DNA from: an uncultured Synechococcus sp.
GTDB lineage: Bacteria > Cyanobacteriota > Cyanobacteriia > PCC-6307 > Cyanobiaceae
DNA length: 50,554 nucleotides
Direction: 5' to 3'
NCBI GenBank assembly: GCA_913052185.1
Contig: CAJXFG010000002.1
Span: forward strand, 1 to 50,554
Shown: positions 8,803 through 20,186 of the stretch, in pieces
Position numbering within the stretch: the stretch's first letter is position 1
Layout of the letters: every line of letters starts with the position of its first letter
Program-made: the position numbers and the translations under genes
Notes under the pieces: generated by a model
Told to the model about the DNA's origin: nothing
Database searches by the model: none
What the model saw: only the letters and a program-made list of their open reading frames with translations

Positions 8803-9147
8803 CAGCAGGGTGACTGGCTGATCAACGAAAGCGGTCGAGACTCAGCGCAGATCAAAGGATTGATGAGAACAACAACTTCGAAAAGAGTGGTTGCAAAAGA
8901 CGGCTGCCACGTGGGCATGGGGATTTCCAGACCCTTCTGTGCCGCCCCGATGACCTGAAAGGCAGATAATGGAACTGTGCGGAGGTTGAGCACGCAATGA
9001 ACCATCAACACAGCAGTTGCTCAGATGGCCTGACCGGACTGCACTGAGCAGGCGTGGATTCACTCAATCTGCCGACAGCAAAGGGGGCAGTCGTCCCCCA
9101 CCACGCAGCCCACATCCTCCCTTCACCCAGCTTTTCCCCTACTTGCG

Positions 9148-10689
9148 ATGAGTCTCAGCACTGCAGCTCTGTTGAACTCAAACGGCTTCTTTCCACCCAG
9201 CCTGGACAGGGATCAGGTGCGTCAGCGGATCTGGGAACTGGAGACCGGAAAAGTCGGGTTCTACAGCGTGGGGCTCTATCCAGCGTCCCTGGCCTACAAC
9301 TGCGCCATGCAGCAGAAGGACGAGGACAACCTGCTGCTGGCACCCCGAGCTGATCGCGATCTTCTGGGTGCGTTCACGCAGTCAGCACTCGACGGCATGG
9401 ACCCGAAACATGTCGCCGTCATGGAACGGATGGGCAGCCATCGAACCGACGGTGGGCGTCAGCCAAACACGCTTGCAGACCTGCTCAAGCGCTGTGAACT
9501 GGTGGTGCTCAGTGCCAACAGCAATCACGTGGAGGACGACCTGTTCGAAGCAATCCAACTGCGGGATCAACTGGGGCGTCAGCACGTGGTTCTGGCCTGT
9601 CTGGCTGGATCGTTCAGCCACGACAACATCGCCAACGAGTCGTATGTGCTCTGCGAAAAGGTGCCAAGCCTGGGGTTTTTCTCAGGTTTTCACCGCCATG
9701 GCGCCCTGCGCAATCCACTCGACAGCTTCACGGCCAACTTCTGTCATCCCAACGCACTGACTGCGCTGCTCGGGGCGCGAATGCTTGATCGACTTTCACC
9801 CAACATTCAGGTTTCAGCGGGTGTTCACAACATCGAAGGTCAGTACATCAAGGCAGCGAAGAACATGTCATCGGTCTTCGCCGGCTTCGGGTATGCCTAC
9901 CACCAGGACAATCCCGGCGTACTGCCAACACTGTTGACACTGTTGCTTGACCAGTGCCTGGATCAGGCAGCCACGGTGTCGATGGCCAGGCGCAATCGAC
10001 AACGTCTCTACAACCGCCAGCCCTTTGCGCTGACGGAACTGGGTTACGGGGTTCAGCGGATCGAAGCGGCTCTCGTCCGCGGCGGAGATATGGAAAAGGT
10101 CCGCGATCACACCTTTGCCCAGCTCACAGCAATGGTCGCCGACGTGCGCGGCAGCATGATGCTGCCCGTTTCCGGGACACCCACCCGTAATTTCCATGCA
10201 GGCCAGGTGCTTGCCGAGCATATGCGAGCTGAAAAGCGCTGCCCGCACTCCATGGAGGAACTGGAGACATGGTGCGAACAAGCCGGCTTGCGTAAGGGCG
10301 GTCTGGAGGGGCTCAAGTCTTTGCGTTACTGGCCGCAGATTGTTCGCAAATACGCCATTCCTGTTCATGACGCATCCATGGTGAACCTTCTGTATATGGC
10401 CATCTATGGCAACTCGAACACCAAGGAGGTGGCGTTTTCGGTGATGACGGAGAGCCGGGAACTCTCCACTTACTGCCAGGAATCAGTGCGGCCCACCCAC
10501 AGCCGGCGCTACGCAGAAGCACTGCAGAACCTCGAACAACCGGAGGCGATGGATCTACTGGTGAATGCCGTGATCGCTGATAATGCCCGACGCTTGATTC
10601 GTGATGACAACGGCATCGAAGAGCCGGAGACAAGCGATGAACCACCGGCTTATCTCAAAGCCATGAATGTCATCGAGAATGCTCTCTGA
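9148..10689 (+). CDS. Glycerol-3-phosphate dehydrogenase-like conserved cyanobacterial protein
   Basis: VVLSANSNHVEDDLFEAI and AGVHNIEGQYIKAAKNMSSVFAGFGYAYHQDNPG resemble the GpsA/6-PGDH-like fold. Confidence 0.6.
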   Translation: MSLSTAALLNSNGFFPPSLDRDQVRQRIWELETGKVGFYSVGLYPASLAYNCAMQQKDEDNLLLAPRADRDLLGAFTQSALDGMDPKHVAVMERMGSHRTDGGRQPNTLADLLKRCELVVLSANSNHVEDDLFEAIQLRDQLGRQHVVLACLAGSFSHDNIANESYVLCEKVPSLGFFSGFHRHGALRNPLDSFTANFCHPNALTALLGARMLDRLSPNIQVSAGVHNIEGQYIKAAKNMSSVFAGFGYAYHQDNPGVLPTLLTLLLDQCLDQAATVSMARRNRQRLYNRQPFALTELGYGVQRIEAALVRGGDMEKVRDHTFAQLTAMVADVRGSMMLPVSGTPTRNFHAGQVLAEHMRAEKRCPHSMEELETWCEQAGLRKGGLEGLKSLRYWPQIVRKYAIPVHDASMVNLLYMAIYGNSNTKEVAFSVMTESRELSTYCQESVRPTHSRRYAEALQNLEQPEAMDLLVNAVIADNARRLIRDDNGIEEPETSDEPPAYLKAMNVIENAL

Positions 10690-10707
10690 GCCAAAGCTTC
10701 GCCCTCC

Positions 10708-13392
10708 TCAACGTCCATGTTGATCGAGATCGATCACTTCATCGGCGAACGCTCGGTAGGGATCAGGGTCACAGCTCAGAATCACCACCTGCAGGCCCAG
10801 ATCAACGGCCTGCCTGAGCATGCTCCCGACCGCTTCAAGGCGGGCTGGATCACTGTTTGTGAACGCATCGTCGAACAGAACAGGAAGACAGCCGTCATGG
10901 GCATCGCGCAGGGCCTCGGCAATTGACAGCCGGACCGCTGCGTTGAGTTGTTCCTTCAGACCACCGCTGAGCTGGGAAAACTCAAAGCTCTGACCGGAAC
11001 GCTGCAGCCTCAGATCCTTCAGTCCATCCTTGGCATCAAAGCGCAGCTCGGAACTGTCGCCGGATTGGTGCAGAAACGGAGCAACGAACCGGTTGATACT
11101 GGAGCGCAACGGTGATGAGTAGCGCCTCGAGAGATCGGCACGGGCTTCCTGAAATCGCTTGAGAAGAAGAACCCGTGAGTCAACCGCGAGGGTTTCCTGG
11201 TGTTCCGCCTGCTGAGCGACCTCGAGCCGCGTGGCGGCTTCCTCCAGTTCAGCGTGAAGTTCGCGACTGCCAAGATTTTCGCAGCGCTCGAGCAAGGCGC
11301 CGCGTTCACGGTTGAGATCGGTGCGCTGACGATTGAGCTTCTGCTCGCGATCATCCAGTTCAGCCAGTGAGATCTCCACATCATTGTCTGATGCAAGACC
11401 ACAATCACCTCTCAATGTGAGCAGTTGTTCCTGCAACAGCTCACATTGCGCTGAAATGTTCTTGAGCTCGGATTCGATGGAGTCGGCGGAACCATGCCTC
11501 TCCTCGATCTCATGCAGCTGCTGACGTTGTTGGAGATGCCGCGCTTCGTGGCGCTCAAGACGAATCCGAAGCTCCTGAACCCTGGTCCCATGGGCGGCTT
11601 GCTCCCGTTCAGCGCGGTCATAGTCGGCACGTAACGAACGAACCTGCTCCTGGACCACTTGATAGGTTTTGCGGCAGTCGATCAAGGCCCGGTCAAGATC
11701 CTGCACCGCTGCAAGTTCCGGATCATCCGAAGGCTGTTGAACATCCGAAAGCTGTTGAAGCTCCAAGAGCTGTTGATCAAGTTGTTCAAGATCGGCATCA
11801 CCCTCCAGCTGGGTCTGCTGCTCAATGATCTGACGAAGACGCGCGTCGATGACAGCAAGCTGCTGTTGACAATCCTTGCGCTTCTGAAATTGGTGTTCGG
11901 CAACCGCAAGGCTTTTGGCCCCCCAGAGTCTGAGGTTCTCCTCCAACAGCTGCTGACAACGTTCTCTGTCAGCCATCAATGATGAAAGACCGGTCCCTTC
12001 GCCGGGGCTGACAAGCAGGATCACTCCATCACCAACGTCGACACGGAAGGCGCCGGTCCTTTTCGCGACGTCTCCTTCAGCGAGTGGTTCTCCGTCGAGA
12101 CGAACCGACAAATCCGAAGACTGCAGTTCAATCCGCGATGCCATGCTCTGAACGCGAATCTCCAATTCGCGAAGCCGACCCTGCTGGGTCTGTAACGCAT
12201 CCAAAGCCTTGGCATCACCACCGGGCAGTTCGTGCAGCTGAGTGTTCAGAACAGACTGCTGCTGTTCGAGCTTGGTCCGCAGATCCCTCTGACGACGGAC
12301 TTCTGTGATCCGTTTGTGAAGCCGCTGCTGATCCTGACGTCGCCTCAGAGCATGTCCCCGGTCTTCCAGCGCCTGGCGCTTGCGGTCGAGCTGTTCGAAG
12401 GCAAGTCGCTGCTTGACCAGATTGCGAGACAGGGTTTCCGCAGACTCGCTCATCGTCCTGAGCTCACGGCGTTGCGCTGTCATTGCCGTTTCAGCTGACT
12501 GCATCTCCTTGCTCAGACGCGTCATCGCAGTGAGTTGCTGTTGCCACTGGAGCTGCTGAAGGCGAAGTGGCTTCAACCGTTGCTGCAGATCTCTCAGTGC
12601 CAGAAGCTGGCGGCGCGTCTGCTGCAACTCCGGTGCACGACGTTCGAGTTGATCCAGGCTTTGCTCATTGGCATCGAGATCGATGCATGCGGTGTCGAAA
12701 CTAAGCAACCGTTCCCTGGCCTCTGACAGTTGGTCTGAGGCCAACTGAACTTCCTGACGCCGCTTGAAGAGTTCACTGTTCTGTTTCACACCCCGACTGG
12801 TGAGACTGGAAGCCACCAGATCTTCAAGCTGGTTGTAGATCTGTTGATCAATCGGCGACTGAAGCGATTGCTCTGCCTGTCCTTCAAGAGCCGTGATCAA
12901 ACCCTTGAGGTCATAGTGATCAGCGCTGAGATCGAGCAGGTTGCGTCCTGCAAGGCCCTGCATCACCCAGAGATGGGCCCAGCGTGTGGGGAGCACACGA
13001 TTCACCTGTCGGCTACCGATGATCTCCTCAACTCCGAGCAGAGCGGCAAGCTGATCCTCGGCATCTGCTCCAAGCAGAGCCTCCTGGCCGGCACGGCTGA
13101 GCCGACTGGTACCGGCAGCTCCGCTGAAGCATTTCAACAGCGACCAGCGGTGTCCGGCCGCATCAAAGTCGATCTCAACCTGGGGATGTCCGGCATGGGT
13201 GGCGGAACGCAGGTCTCGAATCACCGCGCCAGTGGCAGAAGCGCGGACAAACAGCGTTCGATGCATCGCCTCGACAAGCGAGCTTTTGCCTGATTCATTG
13301 GCTCCTCCAATCAGAGTCAGACCTGGCGCAAAAGAGACCTCCAGCGCACGGTGTCGGCGGATGCTTTCCAGTCGGCAGCGAATCAGACGCAT
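10708..13392 (-). CDS. SbcC/YhaN-like coiled-coil ATPase
   Basis: Walker A GGANESGKSSLVEA, long coiled coil, C-terminal signature QLSGGLKEQLNAAVRLSIAEAL and Walker B LPVLFDDAFTNSD. Confidence 0.85.
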   Translation of the reverse strand: MRLIRCRLESIRRHRALEVSFAPGLTLIGGANESGKSSLVEAMHRTLFVRASATGAVIRDLRSATHAGHPQVEIDFDAAGHRWSLLKCFSGAAGTSRLSRAGQEALLGADAEDQLAALLGVEEIIGSRQVNRVLPTRWAHLWVMQGLAGRNLLDLSADHYDLKGLITALEGQAEQSLQSPIDQQIYNQLEDLVASSLTSRGVKQNSELFKRRQEVQLASDQLSEARERLLSFDTACIDLDANEQSLDQLERRAPELQQTRRQLLALRDLQQRLKPLRLQQLQWQQQLTAMTRLSKEMQSAETAMTAQRRELRTMSESAETLSRNLVKQRLAFEQLDRKRQALEDRGHALRRRQDQQRLHKRITEVRRQRDLRTKLEQQQSVLNTQLHELPGGDAKALDALQTQQGRLRELEIRVQSMASRIELQSSDLSVRLDGEPLAEGDVAKRTGAFRVDVGDGVILLVSPGEGTGLSSLMADRERCQQLLEENLRLWGAKSLAVAEHQFQKRKDCQQQLAVIDARLRQIIEQQTQLEGDADLEQLDQQLLELQQLSDVQQPSDDPELAAVQDLDRALIDCRKTYQVVQEQVRSLRADYDRAEREQAAHGTRVQELRIRLERHEARHLQQRQQLHEIEERHGSADSIESELKNISAQCELLQEQLLTLRGDCGLASDNDVEISLAELDDREQKLNRQRTDLNRERGALLERCENLGSRELHAELEEAATRLEVAQQAEHQETLAVDSRVLLLKRFQEARADLSRRYSSPLRSSINRFVAPFLHQSGDSSELRFDAKDGLKDLRLQRSGQSFEFSQLSGGLKEQLNAAVRLSIAEALRDAHDGCLPVLFDDAFTNSDPARLEAVGSMLRQAVDLGLQVVILSCDPDPYRAFADEVIDLDQHGR

Positions 13393-14615
13393 GATTCAGA
13401 GCCACTTGAAACAGCAGCGCTTGAAACAGTGGTGCTTGAAACATCGGTGCCTGAATCAGTGGCGCAAAGACGATGCAACTCAATCAGAGCCTGCTCGAGC
13501 AGAGGATCATCATTGCTCTGAAGCTCCTCATGGAGCGCGGCGGCGATGCTGCTGACAAGGGGGCTGTCCATGCGACGCAGCAGTTGTTCTCTCTCCTGAA
13601 TGGTTGGTTGGCGATGCAGTTTGCCTCGCAGGCGCAGGTGAAGAAGCTGTTCCTTCAGTACGGCAAGTCTCTCCTGCAGTTGCAGATCCCCCTGCAGCCC
13701 CAACTGACCGTTGAGCTCAAGCCGCAACAGATCACGTCCCACGCGTCGCCCGACACACGCCTCCAGCTGTTGTTCAAGACGGGGCAAATCGCCATCGCCG
13801 TTCAGTGTCATCGAAACGCGATGCCATTGGAGACGACCCGTGGAATGAGGCGTGACCTTCGGTGGCTGACCTCGTTCCAGATCAACCACCAGCACCTGTG
13901 ATCTCAGGTCATCGATCCCATTGGGGAAGCGATCCGGTTCGGGGGTGCCGCTGTACCAGGTTCTGCCATCCACCTCCCTGAGGGCATGCCAGTCACCGAG
14001 TGCGACGTAATCGAACTGGTCGGAAGGCAGGTGATCAAAAGACAGTTGGTTCACCGCAGCATCCGCTCCGAAGCCCTGCACTGAGCCGTGGGCCAGCACC
14101 ACACGGGGATAGTCGGGATCAAGGTTGTTCCAGTTGAGCTGGTCAAGCCAAAGCGAAGGGCATTGGCTGTCGCGCTGTCGTTGCAAGGGGCAAGGAAGCA
14201 GAGAGATTCCTGCAACAACAACCGGTTCCGGCTCGAGCAGCAATTGAAGATTGGCTGCACGCTCCTGCATCTGGCGGCGGAGATCCTCACGCCGCCAGAT
14301 GCCGCCAGCACCACCGTGATCGTGATTGCCCGGTATCACGGTGACAGGCGCGGGAATCGATCCAATCGCCTCCAACACTTCCATGACCATGGAAGCGGCC
14401 ACCGTGCTCGAGTCGAACAGGTCCCCGGCCACGAGCACAACATCAACCTCTTCCCGGCTGGAGACTTCAGCAATCCTCAGAACGGCATCGACACGTTCCT
14501 GCTGCAAACGGGCCTGTTTCTGAGGATCCTCGATCCAGCGATAGGGCTTGCCGATCTGCCAGTCAGCTGTGTGAAGGATTCGTGGCACCCGTGCCGTTCT
14601 GACAACGCTCACCAT
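13383..14615 (-). CDS. SbcD/Mre11-like metallophosphoesterase (DNA repair exonuclease)
   Basis: LHTADWQIGK, VLVAGDLFDSSTV, VIPGNHDHGG, ALGDWHALREVDGRTWYSGTPEPDRF motifs; start trimmed to MVSVVRTARVPRILH. Confidence 0.87.
   Translation of the reverse strand: MVSVVRTARVPRILHTADWQIGKPYRWIEDPQKQARLQQERVDAVLRIAEVSSREEVDVVLVAGDLFDSSTVAASMVMEVLEAIGSIPAPVTVIPGNHDHGGAGGIWRREDLRRQMQERAANLQLLLEPEPVVVAGISLLPCPLQRQRDSQCPSLWLDQLNWNNLDPDYPRVVLAHGSVQGFGADAAVNQLSFDHLPSDQFDYVALGDWHALREVDGRTWYSGTPEPDRFPNGIDDLRSQVLVVDLERGQPPKVTPHSTGRLQWHRVSMTLNGDGDLPRLEQQLEACVGRRVGRDLLRLELNGQLGLQGDLQLQERLAVLKEQLLHLRLRGKLHRQPTIQEREQLLRRMDSPLVSSIAAALHEELQSNDDPLLEQALIELHRLCATDSGTDVSSTTVSSAAVSSGSESCV
13405..13464. repeat. Four imperfect tandem 15-nt units at the 3' end of the sbcD-like gene
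   Basis: cttgaaacagcagcg / cttgaaacagtggtg / cttgaaacatcggtg / cctgaatcagtggcg. Confidence 0.85.
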
Positions 14616-14684
14616 GCTGACGCCTTCCCGGCTGATTTTCCGCACACTCCGAGCAGGCAGAGGGCCTGAAAGGCGGCATGTTTC

Positions 14685-15845
14685 GTGATGAGACCCATGC
14701 GATTCGACGTGTCGTCCCCTTTCTCCAGCTCCAATCCGATCCTGGAGACCATCGCAGGGCTGTTCCACCCACCGGATCAGATTGCAGGAATCAGCCAGCT
14801 GGGTTCCGGCAATGTCAACGACACTTTCCTGGTGACTCTGAACCGCAGTGCATCACGTTCTGCCTTTGTGATGCAGCGTCTGAACACGGAAGTGTTTGAG
14901 AAACCAGAGCTGGTGATGAGCAATCTGCTGAAACTTGGCAACCACGTTGAGCAGCGTCTTGCCCAACAACCCCCCGAGCTCTCAGGTCGGCGCTGGGAAG
15001 TTCCCAAGGTGCTGCCGACCCTGGATGCCGATGGCCACTGGGTTGAACACCAGGGCGAGTTCTGGCGTTCAATCACCTACATCGGTGCTGCCACCACTGC
15101 TGATGTCATTCAGGACGATCTTCATGCCCGCGAACTGGGTTATGGCCTGGGCATGTTCCATCACCTGATCAGTGATCTGCCCACCCATGAACTGGCAGAC
15201 ACGCTTGAGAATTTCCACATCGCGCCTGCCTACCTTGCTGCATTCGATCTGGTGGTCTCCGGAATCACGCCTCAGAACAGCAGCCGCATCAATGAAGCCG
15301 TGGCATTCATTGAACAACGCAGGAATGGCATCGATGTGCTCGAGCGAGCTTGTGCGCGGGGTGAACTCAAGCGAAGACCGATCCACGGAGACCCGAAGAT
15401 CAACAACGTGATGATTGATGAGGCCTCAGGTCAAGCCGTGGGCCTGATTGATCTCGACACGGTCAAACCCGGCCTGGTGCATTACGACATCGGTGACTGC
15501 CTCAGGTCTTGTTGCAACCGACTGGGCGAGGAAACCCAGCAACCCTGGAACGTCAGCTTTGACCTGGAGCTTTGTCGCTCGATCCTTGAGGGTTATCTAG
15601 CAATCGGCAGATCCTTCCTCACCCAGGAAGATTTCCGCTATTTACCCGCCTGCATTCGCCTGATTCCGCTTGAACTGGGCATCCGCTTTCTCACAGACCA
15701 TCTTTCCGGAGATCACTACTTCCGCACCGAACGTGCGCAACACAACCTCGAACGTGCTGAAGTTCAGTTTGCCCTGACCAAGTCGATCGAAGATCAGTGG
15801 AACGATCTGAACAACCTGATTGATGAGCTGGCAAATCAGCACTGA
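14685..15845 (+). CDS. APH/ChoK-like small-molecule kinase
   Basis: GSGNVNDTFLV, IHGDPKINNVMID (Brenner motif), VGLIDLDTVKPGLVHYDIGD. Confidence 0.8.
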   Translation: MMRPMRFDVSSPFSSSNPILETIAGLFHPPDQIAGISQLGSGNVNDTFLVTLNRSASRSAFVMQRLNTEVFEKPELVMSNLLKLGNHVEQRLAQQPPELSGRRWEVPKVLPTLDADGHWVEHQGEFWRSITYIGAATTADVIQDDLHARELGYGLGMFHHLISDLPTHELADTLENFHIAPAYLAAFDLVVSGITPQNSSRINEAVAFIEQRRNGIDVLERACARGELKRRPIHGDPKINNVMIDEASGQAVGLIDLDTVKPGLVHYDIGDCLRSCCNRLGEETQQPWNVSFDLELCRSILEGYLAIGRSFLTQEDFRYLPACIRLIPLELGIRFLTDHLSGDHYFRTERAQHNLERAEVQFALTKSIEDQWNDLNNLIDELANQH

Positions 15846-15891
15846 ATGACGCCAACGAGCTGTTCAAGCTGATGCCCGACGAGTCTGAGAA

Positions 15892-16200
15892 CTAGTTGTC
15901 CTCTTTCGAAATCTTGATGCTGTAATTCTTCGCTAAAAGAACAGCAATGGTTGCAATTGCTTGCTGAACGATCAAATCAGTTTCATGGCTCGTTTGGTCA
16001 TTCAATTCAGGAATGAACACGTCGTTGCCCTGAAATTCTTCAGCGGCCGACAACAGCATGCGAGCCCGATCTTCGGCCGAACAGTGATCAAGAATATTCC
16101 CTGCAGCAGCGGCGACCAGCCACCCTTTGGCTTGCTGGTAGAGCTGAGAGCGTTCCTCAATCTCAGATTCTGTTGACATCGGTCGATCCTGATCAGGCAT
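15892..16200 (-). CDS. Hypothetical protein
   Basis: C-terminal part of the long ORF; probable start MPDQDRPMSTESEIEERSQLYQQAKGW. Confidence 0.5.
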   Translation of the reverse strand: MPDQDRPMSTESEIEERSQLYQQAKGWLVAAAAGNILDHCSAEDRARMLLSAAEEFQGNDVFIPELNDQTSHETDLIVQQAIATIAVLLAKNYSIKISKEDN

Positions 16201-16431
16201 GTCACCAGGATGGCTGAGTCCTCCGAAAGGCCGTGACAGCCACGCCAGCAGAATGTCAGACAATCCACCGCAGTTTCCAGCAGCAGTGCGAAGAGATCGC
16301 AGACAGTGTGGATCGATATGCTTTTTCAGTGATCCTGCGATCACGCCTCGAGAGCGTTCATTCAGCCAACTGCACAGGTCAACCTCCCACCCTTGAGTTT
16401 GAAAACCACTGCCAAAGCGGAGCTGTAACCG

Positions 16432-17016
16432 ATGGGTCGGCACCCGGTGATGGTGAGGCAGGTCTGCCCACTCGTTCCGTTTGACATGGATCAGAGCCCG
16501 GCCATCCATGCCGTGGCGGAATTTGTCTGGAGAGAGAATGCAGCCCTTGAACTGAACTTCAGTCTCTGCCCGAAGGTGGCAGACAACGGCCTCGACCTCC
16601 TCGCTGTCGGCTCATCCGAAAGCAGCCAAGGAGGAGGCTCATCTCAACGACGTGACAATCTCTGGTTGCACACGTGCTTTGAAGCGTTTCTTGCCCGTCC
16701 TGGAGACGCTGAATACTGGGAGTTGAACGCCTCTCCGAATGGAGACTGGAACCTCTACCGCTTCAGTGACTACCGCACTGGCGGCAGCGCTGAGCCGCAG
16801 GCGTCAGTCCCAGGGGTGACATTCACCCGGGATCGTTTTGGCTGCCGCTGCAGCATTGAGATGGACCTCCAGCCCTGGTGGCGTCATGCCGAGATCCCCG
16901 AGTTTGGCCTGACCATGGTTGTGGAAGACAAGAGCAGCAATCTCAGTTACTGGGCCCTTTCCCATCCCGGAAACCAGCCAGACTTCCATGACCGAAGAGG
17001 TTTTCTGCGTTCGTGA
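16432..17016 (+). CDS. DOMON-like domain protein
   Basis: NLWLHTCFEAFLARPGDAEYWELNASPNGDWNLYRFSDYR; start uncertain (may be downstream). Confidence 0.7.
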   Translation: MGRHPVMVRQVCPLVPFDMDQSPAIHAVAEFVWRENAALELNFSLCPKVADNGLDLLAVGSSESSQGGGSSQRRDNLWLHTCFEAFLARPGDAEYWELNASPNGDWNLYRFSDYRTGGSAEPQASVPGVTFTRDRFGCRCSIEMDLQPWWRHAEIPEFGLTMVVEDKSSNLSYWALSHPGNQPDFHDRRGFLRS

Positions 17017-18038
17017 ACGGTCGTCTGTCTGACAAGAGGATCTGGATCCGGCTTCTGATGAGCCTTCCTGTGTTGCTCTGTCCGATCACGGTGGCCTGCA
17101 AAACGGTGAACGGCGTTGATGCAACGGGCCGTCCCAGCAGATCCGATCAGCCCTTGGTTCCGACCCTGGGGAAGCCCTCAGCCGCAGACCTGCCCGAACT
17201 GCCCAGCCAGGTGGGGTTGCCCCGTGCTCCGAATGGTCTGCATTACCCATTGGTGCCGAACGAACCGGCTGAACTGGCCGAGTTGATCTCCAACATCGAG
17301 GCCGCTGTGGTGAATCCGCAGTTGGCCAATGCAGACATCACTGCACTGGCCCATCAACAGCAGGTGATCTACAGAGTGCTGTCCCATCGTCCAGACCTGA
17401 GTGCAGCTGTTCGGTCTCGGTTGGAACCCCGCTGGCAGTGGGTGTTTGACCAGCACATTGCAGCCCGCAGAGCATTTCTGGCGATGCACCATGGCCCCGG
17501 CTCCTCGACACTGCCGGCCTGGAGGATCCAGTCACCGGTCGCAGCGGATCAGTTGCTCAAGGCTTACCGCAGTGCATCTGCGGCCACAGGAATCGACTGG
17601 ACGGTGCTGGCCGCCGTGAATCTTGTCGAAACGGGCATGGGACGGATCGACGGGGTCTCTGTGGCCAATGCACAGGGACCGATGCAGTTTCTGCCGACCA
17701 CCTGGTCAGAGCCTGGAATCGGCAATGGCGGCGATATCCGTGACCCGTGGGATTCCATTCATGCTGCCGCTCGCTATCTGGTTCGACGTGGAGGCCTCAA
17801 GGACATCCGTCGCGGTTTGTGGGGCTACAACAACAGCGACCACTACGGAAGAGCCGTTCTTCATTACGCAGCGCTGCTGAAGAAAGAGCCACTGACCTAT
17901 CGGAGTCTTCACCAGTGGCAGATTCATTACGCCTCTTCAGCTGGTGACCTCTGGCTGCATGAGGGTTTTGAAGAACCCAAGCCGGTCAACGTGACGGACC
18001 ACCTGCGCCGCCGTCCCTACAGCGCACCGCACCGATAA
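17013..18038 (+). CDS. Lytic murein transglycosylase (SLT-like)
   Basis: Lipoprotein-like N-terminus; NLVETGMGRIDGVSVANAQGPMQFLPTTW...GDIRDPWDSIHAAARYL...WGYNNSDHYGRAVLHYA. Confidence 0.85.
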   Translation: MNGRLSDKRIWIRLLMSLPVLLCPITVACKTVNGVDATGRPSRSDQPLVPTLGKPSAADLPELPSQVGLPRAPNGLHYPLVPNEPAELAELISNIEAAVVNPQLANADITALAHQQQVIYRVLSHRPDLSAAVRSRLEPRWQWVFDQHIAARRAFLAMHHGPGSSTLPAWRIQSPVAADQLLKAYRSASAATGIDWTVLAAVNLVETGMGRIDGVSVANAQGPMQFLPTTWSEPGIGNGGDIRDPWDSIHAAARYLVRRGGLKDIRRGLWGYNNSDHYGRAVLHYAALLKKEPLTYRSLHQWQIHYASSAGDLWLHEGFEEPKPVNVTDHLRRRPYSAPHR

Positions 18039-18112
18039 CAACAACCTCTCATCAGCGCTGGTCTTTCCTGCTCCGGCATCTACGCTTCCGGGATCAGGAC
18101 TCAACAAGCTGC

Positions 18113-18790
18113 GTGGCCAAAGAACTCACCCATCGCGCCGATGAACTGGCTGGCCTTGGATGGTCTGCTGAGGATGTCAATCGCTATGCCGAACTCTGGG
18201 AGTATCGGCAGCGCTGGGGAGCGATGAATCTGGAGCGGGAGGATCGACTGTTCCTGCGCAAAGCCGAAGCTGCGCTGCCCGTGCTGGCAACCGGCAAAGC
18301 GGCCGTCAAGAAAAACACGCAGGACAAGTCCTATTACCGCTGGCTGCGCTTCCACCTCGACGCCATGGGAGCTGCGGAGTCTCAGATGGGGCTACCGGAA
18401 GGAGCGCGAGGAGCCTGGCCCGTTCTTCTTGAGGAAGAGCTTCGTTTGCTGGATCACTATCAGCCGGTTCTGGGTCTGCCCGACACCATCAAAGCCAAGG
18501 GGTTCGACGCATTCCGTGAACAGATGGCTGAACAAGCCTCTGCACTGGCGAGCGCAGAGATGCAGCTGCAGAACCATGACTTTCAGACCGCACTGGCTGA
18601 GCTGAAGGACAAGGAGAACAGCAAGTGGCGACACCTGCGTGAACTGAGTGGCGAACAGCCCTATCCCGTTTTGCTTGGCGATGCGGTGAACAGCTTCCGC
18701 GGTGAAGTTCGCAGCAGGCTGACACCGCTGTTGCGCGAGACCCTTCCATCGCTGGCGGAAACGGATAAGCCAGAACCCGAAGCCGGCTGA
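18113..18790 (+). CDS. Conserved hypothetical protein (GTG start)
   Basis: 225-aa ORF between well-defined genes; Glu/Leu-rich, no motif recognised. Confidence 0.65.
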   Translation: MAKELTHRADELAGLGWSAEDVNRYAELWEYRQRWGAMNLEREDRLFLRKAEAALPVLATGKAAVKKNTQDKSYYRWLRFHLDAMGAAESQMGLPEGARGAWPVLLEEELRLLDHYQPVLGLPDTIKAKGFDAFREQMAEQASALASAEMQLQNHDFQTALAELKDKENSKWRHLRELSGEQPYPVLLGDAVNSFRGEVRSRLTPLLRETLPSLAETDKPEPEAG

Positions 18791-20170
<1,380 letters not shown>

Positions 20171-20186
20171 GCGGAGAGGTTCTGAC

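Noticed and set aside
8790-9063. Overlapping short minus-strand ORFs between the hypothetical at 8452 and the 9148 gene
   Set aside because: Mutually overlapping frames, no recognisable start signal or motif.
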